Shown here: positions 1-6,522 of the stretch, piece after piece
How positions within the stretch are numbered: position 1 is the first letter of the stretch
Layout: the number at the start of each line of letters is the position of its first letter
Source of the DNA: Aminidesulfovibrio sp040307135
Lineage (GTDB): Bacteria > Desulfobacterota > Desulfovibrionia > Desulfovibrionales > Desulfovibrionaceae
Reading direction: 5' to 3'
Assembly (NCBI GenBank): GCA_040307135.1
Contig: JAWRKD010000137.1
Span: 1-13,587 of the forward strand
Length of the DNA stretch: 13,587 nt
Notes under the pieces: model-generated
The model's input: only the letters and a program-made list of their open reading frames with translations
Databases searched by the model: none
What the model was told of the DNA's origin: nothing
Position numbers and translations under genes: made by a program

Positions 1-56
1 CGTCCACCACCGCGGCCATGCGCTCCAGGGCGGCCCGGACATCCGCTTTCGTGGTC
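1..56 (-). pseudogene. glcB: Malate synthase G, C-terminal remnant (left half of a split glcB)
   Basis: Read on the - strand from about position 56 down to the window edge, the frame gives TTKADVRAALERMAAVVD. As recalled, E. coli GlcB has LTKEQVQASLENMAKVVD near its C terminus, shortly before the NAGDPAYRPMAG motif. The match covers almost every conserved position of this helix. Similarity stops upstream of the TTK codons, and a TAG stop lies about 20 codons further upstream in the same frame, with no plausible start between. The gene would continue leftward outside the window. The matching N-terminal piece is at 6198-6362 on the same strand, so the two are halves of one gene whose middle is gone. 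Malate synthase G condenses glyoxylate with acetyl-CoA to malate; this copy cannot make the enzyme. The identification rests on a short stretch but is supported by the second fragment. Confidence 0.75.
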
Positions 57-184
57 CGATGAACCGAGGCCGCCTCTCCTCTCAGGCCGCTCCCTGCCTA
101 TACAACTTGACTCCAGACCAGCGCCAGCCTATTTATAAAAAAACGGTGAAGGAGTTCGCCGAAACCGCTTCTGCTGAAGCTGAT

Positions 185-221
185 AACTCCTGTCCAGATT
201 CTGGGCAGGAGTTTTTTGTTT
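185..221 (+). terminator. Intrinsic terminator with no gene upstream
   Basis: The arms AACTCCTGTCCAGA (185-198) and TCTGGGCAGGAGTT (200-213) are complementary over their full length apart from one G-T pair. The innermost bases form the loop. A T-rich tract (TTTTTTGTTTT) follows on the + strand. This is a textbook Rho-independent terminator for rightward transcription. No intact gene precedes it, so it either belongs to a gene lost at the island boundary or insulates the cassette from outside transcription. Confidence 0.8.
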
Positions 222-256
222 TGGTCCGCAGTTCAGAGTGTGGTTGGAATAGCATG

Positions 257-285
257 TTGCCATGGATAAATAACAATTTTATCTG
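257..285 (+). promoter_or_regulatory. Candidate sigma70-type promoter for the MutS-like operon
   Basis: TTGCCA (257-262) matches the -35 consensus at five of six positions. A 17-nt spacer rich in A and T follows, then TATCTG (280-285), a weak -10 element. It lies 45 nt upstream of the ATG at 330 and just downstream of the terminator at 185-221, where a cassette promoter would be expected. The AT-rich context makes chance matches likely, so this is only a candidate. Confidence 0.3.
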
Positions 286-329
286 CATGATGAAAAGCAA
301 GGATTCCTCTGGGCTCATTAGGTGCAGCC

Positions 330-1882
330 ATGAATAAAATAAGCATTCTTTTTTCAGAAAACAGCGAAGAAAATGCTCCTCAAAACATGAATTATGAGCT
401 GCTTCATGATCTAGCTATTGATCAATTGGTTGGCGCAATTACATTTGAAAAACAAGCCTATAATCTTAATTGTTTTTTTACGCACCACTGCATGACAAGA
501 AATCAATAGAATATCGCCAAGATGTAATGCGTGATTTTGAAAATAAAATAATTTTTACACATATAAATAATTTTTCACAAAATATGAAGGCTGTACATGA
601 TCATATAAAAACAGCAAATGAGATGAGTTATAAAAATCAAAAAAATAGTTTTTTATTAGATGCAATTGATATATATTGCAATTCTGTACTGAAACTTGCA
701 GATGGACTGACAAAATCAAAATGCAATTCCAACGGAATAAATAAATTTATTGATTTCATGAAAGATTACACAACATCAAATACATTCAAAATTATGAAGA
801 AACGTGTTGATGCTTTAAAAATTAAAATTGCATCGATACGATATACAATATTTGCTGATCACTTCATCGTTGTTAACAATTATCGAGGCCAGGCTGATTT
901 TACAAAAAATATAAAAGATACATTTTCAATTTTTGATTCATATTTCGATGGATGCGATTACGATTTCAATATGAACGATAGTCTCAATATGAATCATGTT
1001 GAAGAAAAAATTTTAGATATCGTTGAAGTAAATAATAAAGCTCTGTTCAATTATATTGATGAATTCTGTAATAATAACTTAAATTTTATCGATGACACTA
1101 TTGCTAACTTTGACAGGGAATCTCAGTTTTATATCTCGTATTTTTTATTTATCGCAGCAATTAAAAAAAGTAATTTGCAATTTTGCTATCCTCAAATATC
1201 AACATCAAAAGATGAGTCTTATTGCCTTCAGACGTTTGATCTCGCGCTGGCGCACAAACTGATAAGTGAAAACGCAACTCCGGTATGCAATGATTTTCAG
1301 CTCATGAATCAAGAGCAGATGCTGGTCATCACCGGAGCGAACCAGGGCGGGAAAACCACCTTCGCGCGAACTATCGGGCAACTGCACTACTTTGCCAGCC
1401 TGGGTCTCCCTATCCCAGGGAGGGAGGCGAAACTCCACCTCTTTGACGCCATTTTCACGCATTTTGAACGCGAGGAGCACCTCGCTACCTTGAGAGGGAA
1501 GCTCCAGGATGATCTTGTCCGCATTCATGCCATCCTCAAGGCCGCAACGCGGGACAGCATCGTCATCATCAACGAAATCTTCGCCTCCACCACATTCCGC
1601 GATGCTCTTTCTTTGAGCAGACGAATCGCCGGCCAGCTCATGGCCTTGGGCCTGCGCTGCGTCTGGGTGACCTTCATCGACGAACTGGCGTCGATGAGCG
1701 AAAAGGCGGTGAGCATGGTCAGTACGGTCGAGCCCGGCAATCCAGCGCAGAGGACGTACAAGATCGTGCGCCAGACCCCGGACGGGCTCGCCTACGCCGT
1801 CTCCATCGCCGAGAAATACCGCCTGACATACGGCCTCATCAAGGAACGCATACATCATGAACACCCGCCTGTTATTCCGTGA
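330..1882 (+). CDS. MutS-like ATPase A, interrupted by a -1 frame change
   Basis: If the frames are joined, this encodes about 517 residues of a MutS-related ABC-type ATPase. The ATG at 330 (AGGTG just upstream) opens a frame that ends at a TAG at 507-509. The remaining gene lies one base back and is open from about 470 to the TGA at 1882. Joining at the T run 473-479 gives a continuous protein whose N terminus parallels the partner gene (LAIDQLVGAI...IEYRQDVMRDF versus LDLETLFAAM...VLYRQKILEDC). The C-terminal half is MutS domain V: Walker A TGANQGGKTT at about residues 335-344, and a Walker B-like INEIFASTT with Asn415-Glu416 (full-length numbering). No mismatch-recognition domain I or Smr domain is visible, so canonical mismatch repair is unlikely. 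Codons up to about 1220 are very AT-rich and those after are GC-rich. The 3' end overlaps the next gene by 26 nt, suggesting coupled translation. The family call is firm; the role is unknown. Without frameshifting the product would be a 59-residue peptide. Confidence 0.8.
473..479 (+). promoter_or_regulatory. T7 run at the frame break (slippery site or indel)
   Basis: In the frame of the ATG at 330 the codons read TGT TTT TTT ACG. The bases T TTT TTT form a X XXY YYZ heptamer, the form used in programmed -1 frameshifting. Slipping back one base makes the next codon TAC and restores the long MutS-like frame (…NCFFYAPLHD). An eighth T in the genome would do the same. I see no convincing stem-loop within the first dozen bases downstream, which argues somewhat against strong programmed shifting. 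A sequencing or assembly error, slipped-strand phase variation, transcriptional slippage or a plain inactivating mutation are all possible. Confidence 0.5.
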
Positions 1883-3440
1883 TCGCGGTTTCGACTTCAA
1901 GGCGAAGCCGCCGTGGCATGCTGAGGAGCTTGCCGCCGATCTCGACCTGGAAACCTTGTTCGCCGCTATGTCCCGCGGCGACGAGCAGATCCATGCGGTG
2001 GTCAGGCAGGTGATTCTCGCGGGCGTTGCGGCAGACAGGGAAACTGTGCTGTACCGCCAGAAGATTCTGGAGGACTGCCTGCGGCAGCCGGGCCTGGTGC
2101 GAGAACTCTTCGATCTGGCCACGGAAGGGATGGGGCAGGCCAAGAAGAGGTACCGGCGTTATCTGTCGAGTTCCACACGCTTCACCCTCTGGAGCGCCAT
2201 TGAGGAACTGTCGGAGTTCCTCGCCCTGCTGAAGAAGCTGCGACAGTTCGCCGAGATGCACGCGAAGCGTTTCTCGTCTGAAGGATGGCTCACTTTCTTC
2301 CGTAGCGTGAAAGACGAACTGAATGATGTGTTTTTCGCAGCCGCGCGCGATCACCTGGGGCAGCTCAAGTTCCCCAACGGCGTTCTCTTGAGTGCCCGGT
2401 TGGGCATGGGCAGCAAGGGCTACGACTACATCCTGCACAAGGCACCGCCCAGAAACCGGCTTCTCTGGATCCATCGGCTCCTCACGTGGTTCGTATCCCG
2501 GTTCAAGGAATTGCCGCCGCCTCCCTGCAGCTTCACCATCCACCCCCGAGACGAAGCCGGGCATACGGCCCTGGACGAACTGGAAAGCCGCGCCATCCGC
2601 CATGCCGCCAAGGCGCTGGCGCGGACCCGGGACAACGTCTGCAACTTCTACGCGGCGCTGCATGACGAGCTGGCCTTCTTCATCGGCTGCCTGAACCTGC
2701 ACGAACGGCTCACCGCGGTGAACTGCCCCTGGTGTTTCGGGGTGCCGCTGGCGGCCGGAGGGCGGAAGTTGTCCTTCGAAGGGCTCTATGACCTCTCTCT
2801 GGCCCTGCGGCTCGGCCGCCCGATTGTCGGAAACGACGTGAACGCCGAGGGCAAGACACTGGTGGTGGTCACCGGCGCCAACCAGGGAGGCAAGTCGACC
2901 TTTCTGCGTAGCGTAGGGCAGGCTCAGCTGCTGCTGCAATGTGGCATGCCCGTTCCCGCTGGATCATTCTCCTCCAGCCTGCATGACGGCATCTACACGC
3001 ATTTTAGGCGCGAGGAAGACGCCACCCTGACCAGCGGCAAACTGGACGAAGAATTCCTCAGGATGAGCCGCATCATCGACCACATTTCCCGGAATCCTCT
3101 GATCCTCTTCAATGAATCGTTCGCCGCAACCAACGAACGCGAAGGGGCGGAGATCGGCAGCCAGATCATCTCGGCGCTCGTGGACTGCGGGGCCAGGGTC
3201 GTTTGCGTGACACACATGTATGAGCTGGCGCGTTGGTTCCACGATCGCCATGCGGATCAATTCTTGTTCCTGCGCGCGGAACGGAAGGAGGACGGCGCCA
3301 GGACCTTCCGCCTGATCGAGGGCGGGCCGCTGCGGACGAGCTATGGCGAGGACCTGTACCGGAGCGTTTTCGGGGCCCAGGAGCGGGAGCAGTCCGAATC
3401 CACTCCTGCGAGGCCGGAGATTACAGCCTCCAGGGCCTGA
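1857..3440 (+). CDS. MutS-like ATPase B
   Basis: This is a 527-residue paralogue of the gene before it and belongs to the MutS-related ATPases of the ABC superfamily. The N-terminal two-thirds is helical and resembles the core/lever part of MutS (for example LDLETLFAAM and the YRQKILEDC motif near residues 60-70). The C-terminal domain V has Walker A TGANQGGKST at residues 339-348. A Walker B-like ILFNESFAATNE follows, with Asn419-Glu420 where MutS has Asp-Glu, then VCVTHMYELA. There is no domain I with the mismatch-probing Phe and no Smr nuclease domain. The ATG lies inside the end of gene A (26-nt overlap in another frame). The MNTRLLFRDRGFDF start looks like a true N terminus. MutS-family ATPases work as dimers with composite ATP sites, so A and B could form a heterodimer; that is inference. 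The gene is GC-rich throughout, unlike the first half of A. Confidence 0.85.
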   Translation: MNTRLLFRDRGFDFKAKPPWHAEELAADLDLETLFAAMSRGDEQIHAVVRQVILAGVAADRETVLYRQKILEDCLRQPGLVRELFDLATEGMGQAKKRYRRYLSSSTRFTLWSAIEELSEFLALLKKLRQFAEMHAKRFSSEGWLTFFRSVKDELNDVFFAAARDHLGQLKFPNGVLLSARLGMGSKGYDYILHKAPPRNRLLWIHRLLTWFVSRFKELPPPPCSFTIHPRDEAGHTALDELESRAIRHAAKALARTRDNVCNFYAALHDELAFFIGCLNLHERLTAVNCPWCFGVPLAAGGRKLSFEGLYDLSLALRLGRPIVGNDVNAEGKTLVVVTGANQGGKSTFLRSVGQAQLLLQCGMPVPAGSFSSSLHDGIYTHFRREEDATLTSGKLDEEFLRMSRIIDHISRNPLILFNESFAATNEREGAEIGSQIISALVDCGARVVCVTHMYELARWFHDRHADQFLFLRAERKEDGARTFRLIEGGPLRTSYGEDLYRSVFGAQEREQSESTPARPEITASRA

Positions 3441-3486
3441 CCCTGGGCATGATTCTTCGCCCCGCACCATAAACAAGAGGAGTCAG

Positions 3487-4467
3487 ATGCCGCCAGATGA
3501 GCTGCTGGGCGCATTCCATGAGCCGCCTGATGACGCAGAAGAACTGGTGCAGCGCCTGGAGTCTCTGGTGGACGGCCCTCAGGCCGCAAGAAGGCTCGCA
3601 TCCTATGGCAAAAGGGCGGTCGCTCCCCTGCGCCGTTTTCTTCTGGAGGGCAAACCCAGCGGAGTCTTCCAGCCAAGGCAGTGGGCCGTGGAAGCGCTCG
3701 CGGCCCTTGGGGCAAAGGACGTGCTCGTGGAGTACCTCACCCGCGAACAGCCGATCCCCGACCCGGTGGAAAGCTACGGCGAGGAGGCCGTGGTGAACAC
3801 CGCGGCCCGGCTGCTTGCGCGCTGGGCGGACGATGAGGCCTATGCGGTGCTTCTGAATCTTCTGCGACGGAAGGCGATGCCCGGAGCCATCGACGCGGTG
3901 GGCGGATTCCGGCGGGCCGAGGCTTTGCCCCTGTTCATCGCGGCCCTGGGCGACAGCATCGCGCGCACGTTCGCCGAAGAGGCCCTGCTCAAGGCCGGAA
4001 GTCTCGCGCAGCAGGCGCTGGTGGAGGCCGCCCTGTCCCCCCTGCCGTCCGGCGCAGGCGAAACGCCCACGAGCCGCACCCGGCGCAGAAGCGCCCTGCG
4101 GCTTCTCGCGGAGCTCGGCTTGCCTGATGGCGCATGGGAGCGGCTCTTGCCGCTGATGCGCTCCCGGGATCTGGAAATCGCCGCCCGAGCCTGCCGTTTC
4201 GGCCTGCACAGCGAAACGCCGCAGGAGCGGAAGGCCGCAGCCCGGAAGCTGATCCGCCTCTTTCCCGGGGCTTCCTGCTTCTTGCAGATGGAAATGAAGC
4301 ACTGGCTTCTGGAACAACCGGCCGACGCCTTGGCCGAAATCGAGAGGGAGCTGGCGCTGAAGGGGCACTCAGCCGCTTTCGGCCGAATTCCCCAGGATCC
4401 GCTGCTCCGCCTCCAGGCCGCGCTTGTCGGCCTGTCCCGGCTCCAGCCGAAAGAGGCGTCGGGATGA
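3487..4467 (+). CDS. HEAT-repeat-like helical protein
   Basis: A 326-residue protein made mostly of amphipathic helix pairs rich in Ala, Leu, Glu and Arg. Units such as QAARRLASYGKRAVAPLRRF, QWAVEALAALGAKDVLVEYL, AVVNTAARLLARWADDEAY and AFAEEALLKAG-type segments resemble HEAT/PBS-lyase-like repeats, spread over about residues 30-290. No catalytic motif, signal peptide or membrane segment is visible, so it is probably a cytoplasmic scaffold that binds a partner protein or nucleic acid. The start at 3487 is chosen because AGAGGAG (3476-3482) sits four bases upstream. The frame is open back to 3343, but that part overlaps the end of MutS-like B and looks like antisense-type composition. It begins 46 nt after gene B and should share its transcript. 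I do not recognise the exact family; the fold assignment is by eye. Confidence 0.75.
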   Translation: MPPDELLGAFHEPPDDAEELVQRLESLVDGPQAARRLASYGKRAVAPLRRFLLEGKPSGVFQPRQWAVEALAALGAKDVLVEYLTREQPIPDPVESYGEEAVVNTAARLLARWADDEAYAVLLNLLRRKAMPGAIDAVGGFRRAEALPLFIAALGDSIARTFAEEALLKAGSLAQQALVEAALSPLPSGAGETPTSRTRRRSALRLLAELGLPDGAWERLLPLMRSRDLEIAARACRFGLHSETPQERKAAARKLIRLFPGASCFLQMEMKHWLLEQPADALAEIERELALKGHSAAFGRIPQDPLLRLQAALVGLSRLQPKEASG

Positions 4468-4537
4468 CCCGTGGCCCCACCAGCGTGCCATTCCTGCTTC
4501 GCATCGCGGCAACGCCGGGACACCTTGAGGTATGGCG

Positions 4538-6172
4538 ATGAATCTCCAGGAATATGAACAGGCCAAGTTCAAGCTCGCGGCCATGCTGCGCGCCGCGGAG
4601 CCGCATGTTTCATCCGGAGGCCCCGAGAGGGCCGCCCTCCGCGACCTGTTCGGCCGCCTGGCCGAGGACCGATTCAACCTGGCCGTGGTCGGGCGCTTCA
4701 ACCGCGGCAAATCCTCGCTCATGAACGCCATGCTCGGCACAACGCGCCTGCCGGTCGGCGTGGTCCCGTTGACCTCCGTAATCACGACCGTCAGCTATGG
4801 GAGCAGCGAGCAGGCCGTGATCGAATACCAGCGCGGTCGCCTGCCGGTCCGCATCGCCGTCGAGGAGCTCCCGGCCTACGTCACGCAGCGGGGCAACCCG
4901 GGGAACATGCGCGAAGTGCGCATGGCCAGGGTGCAATTGCCCTCGGAACTTCTCCGCCGGGGTTTCCACTTCATCGATACCCCCGGGCTCGGCTCGTCCA
5001 TCACGGAGAACACCCGAACCACGGAAGCCTTCCTGCCGGAGGCGGACGCCCTGCTGCTGGTGACGAGCTACGAGAGCCCGCTTTCCGAGGAGGAACTGCG
5101 CCTGCTCCGGAATGCGGCTTCCTCCGCAAGCCGGGTCTTCCTCGCGGTCAACAAACAGGACATTGTTTCCGGTCCGGAACGCGACGAGATCCTGGACCAC
5201 ATCTGCGGGCAGTTGGCCGGGGTGCCTGGGGCGGAACCGCGGCTGCTTTCCGTCTCCGCCCGCCAGGCCCTCGCCGCGAGGGAGTCGGGCAGCGAGGGGC
5301 AATGGGCCGCCAGCGGTGTCCCCGCGCTCCTGGAGCAGTTGGAACGGTTCCTGACCGCGGAGAAGCAGGCGGAGTTCCTGGTCCGGATGTGCGCCCGTGT
5401 GGAATCTCTGCTCCGCGCGCTGCCGGGCCTCGAATCCGAGATCAGTCGCCTGCATGCGCTCCGGCGGGATTTGTCGCAAGGCCCGGCCGCCACGGCGGCC
5501 GCGATCTCGCAGCCGTTTGCCGCGCGGGGCGCGGCTTGGTTTGCCTCCTGCACTGTTTGCCAGCGTATTGAGCAGAAAGTTTACGACTTCCTCTGCTCCT
5601 TTCAGAACAGCATAGCCGAACGCCGGGATCTGCGCGCCCGTTTTGCCGCCCACGGCGGTCTGTGCGACGCCCACACTTGGCTCTATCAGACAATGGCCAG
5701 CCCCCTGGGCACGTGCCTCGCCTATCCAGAGGTTCTCGAACGCCTTGCGGCAGGATTGCGCGACATCGCAGCCGGACCGGAGGCGGGCTCTTTCACCGGC
5801 GAGGTCGATCAGCTGCGGTCCCAACCGGAGACGTGTGAAGTCTGCCAGGTTCAAAGGGCCGCGGAGCGCGCCGCCGTGGCGGAACTGGCAGGCAGGGCAC
5901 GGACGGAGGACGGCTTCGCTCCCCATCTCTGCATGGCCCATTTCCGGATGCTGCTCGGCTTGCTGGAGAATCGGGATATCGCATGGCGTCTGCTGACTGC
6001 GCAGGCCGAAACCGTGGACCGCCTGGCGGAGGACATGCGCCGATACGCCCTCAAGGTTGACGGGGTGCGCAGCGCGCTGCTGACAAAGGAAGAAGAACAG
6101 GCGCATGTGCGGGGGCTCATTTTGCTTGCCGGCCATCCCACCGTGGCCGGATTGCGGCGGACCAGGGGCTGA
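4538..6172 (+). CDS. Dynamin-like GTPase with two CxxC...CxxH modules
   Basis: A 544-residue protein. The N-terminal GTPase domain is dynamin-like: G1 GRFNRGKSS (residues 52-60), a G2 Thr in PLTSVITT, G3 DTPG (147-150) and G4 NKQD (205-208). Such GTPases remodel or tether membranes or assemble into oligomers. The C-terminal half is unusual: Cys338-x2-Cys341...Cys376-x2-His379, then Cys433-x2-Cys436...Cys465-x2-His468. These are two copies of a putative metal-binding module, with text such as GLCDAHTW and HLCMAHF, somewhat like the DUF6062-type CxxC...CxxH pattern (recalled, not searched). No transmembrane helix is apparent. TTGAGGT (4525-4531) abuts the ATG at 4532 but is seven bases from the ATG at 4538, so 4538 is the preferred start; 4532 would add two residues. 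The gap to the HEAT gene is 70 nt, consistent with one operon. Its stop lies about 25 nt from the glcB remnant, so it ends the cassette. Confidence 0.85.
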   Translation: MNLQEYEQAKFKLAAMLRAAEPHVSSGGPERAALRDLFGRLAEDRFNLAVVGRFNRGKSSLMNAMLGTTRLPVGVVPLTSVITTVSYGSSEQAVIEYQRGRLPVRIAVEELPAYVTQRGNPGNMREVRMARVQLPSELLRRGFHFIDTPGLGSSITENTRTTEAFLPEADALLLVTSYESPLSEEELRLLRNAASSASRVFLAVNKQDIVSGPERDEILDHICGQLAGVPGAEPRLLSVSARQALAARESGSEGQWAASGVPALLEQLERFLTAEKQAEFLVRMCARVESLLRALPGLESEISRLHALRRDLSQGPAATAAAISQPFAARGAAWFASCTVCQRIEQKVYDFLCSFQNSIAERRDLRARFAAHGGLCDAHTWLYQTMASPLGTCLAYPEVLERLAAGLRDIAAGPEAGSFTGEVDQLRSQPETCEVCQVQRAAERAAVAELAGRARTEDGFAPHLCMAHFRMLLGLLENRDIAWRLLTAQAETVDRLAEDMRRYALKVDGVRSALLTKEEEQAHVRGLILLAGHPTVAGLRRTRG

Positions 6173-6197
6173 GGGACTTCGACCGGGGAGCGGCCGG

Positions 6198-6362
6198 GTC
6201 CAGGAAGGCCGCGTTGCGACGACCGAATTCGGCCACGATGGCGGCCAGGGCGGCCCAGAACCGTTCCGGATCCAGACCGGTTCCGGGCAGGATGCGGTCG
6301 TCCATGCCGGCGCGCAGACTGCGCTCCACTCGAAGTCCGAGGACAGGGTCGTGCTGGGTCAA
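6198..6362 (-). pseudogene. glcB: Malate synthase G, N-terminal remnant (right half of a split glcB)
   Basis: The - strand frame from a TTG at 6360-6362 encodes about 55 residues that include ILPGTGLDPERFWAALAAIV and RRNAAFLD. As recalled, the E. coli GlcB N terminus reads VLPGTGLDAAAFW...IVHDLAPENRQLL, so the match is clear. After NAAFLD the expected AERD...IDAWH-type sequence is replaced by unrelated residues that run into the antisense of the GTPase gene and stop at 6117. AAGGA lies six bases upstream of the TTG, and an in-frame TGA sits two codons above it, so TTG looks like the original start. The C-terminal codons of the same gene are at 1-56, same strand. The central catalytic TIM-barrel region is absent from the window. 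Confidence 0.8.
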
Positions 6363-6522
6363 GTGTCATCCTTGCTGTGACGCGCGGGAATGCGCTTGCC
6401 GCCAGAACACCCGCAGAGGGCGGGCCAGGCAACAGCAGGGGGGCCGTGCGGGTCCGTTTTCTGCGGGAAAGAGGTTCCGCGGCGCCCGGATTTCCGGTAT
6501 GCCTGGGGAGGAGGCGGCGATC

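Larger units (their letters stand above)
57..329. other. Left flank of the cassette: no recognisable gene
   Basis: This stretch separates the glcB C-terminal remnant from the first MutS-like gene. Short open frames exist on both strands (59-337 + and 133-318 -), but neither has a plausible ribosome binding site nor recognisable protein character. A small hairpin (GCTTC TGCT GAAGC, 167-180) precedes a strong intrinsic terminator (185-221). Several stop codons in different frames (168-185) come just before the terminator, so the tail end of a lost + strand gene could lie here. I could not identify one. Base composition is intermediate between the GC-rich glcB remnant and the AT-rich gene that follows. 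Confidence 0.5.

Noticed and set aside
59..337. Small + strand open frame (92 codons) before the MutS-like gene
   Set aside because: It runs through the glcB boundary, a terminator hairpin and the candidate promoter. It has no ribosome binding site and no protein-like pattern.
1205..2939. Two - strand open frames (1205-2143 and 1872-2939) opposite the MutS-like genes
   Set aside because: Both are antisense to clear ATPase coding sequence, and neither has a recognisable motif or ribosome binding site.
330..3440. Reading the MutS-like pair as ordinary mismatch-repair MutS or MutS2
   Set aside because: Both proteins are too short, lack mismatch-recognition domain I and the Smr nuclease domain, and have a changed Walker B motif.
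3343..3486. Upstream extension of the HEAT-like gene to an ATG at 3343
   Set aside because: It overlaps the MutS-like B coding region for almost 100 nt, and its sequence lacks the repeat pattern. AGAGGAG supports the start at 3487.
4610..6136. Long - strand open frame (508 codons) opposite the dynamin-like GTPase gene
   Set aside because: It is antisense to a gene with all G motifs. Its translation is low-complexity, Arg/Gly/Pro/His-rich, with no recognisable domain.
6384..6404. Possible sigma54-type promoter (GGGAAT...TTGCC) upstream of the TauE gene
   Set aside because: Only the core GG and GC positions fit, it lies about 120 nt from the start codon, and such matches are frequent in this composition.
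6214..6522. Upstream extension of the TauE gene to 6214
   Set aside because: It is antisense to the glcB N-terminal remnant and has no hydrophobic character. GGAGGAGG supports 6523.
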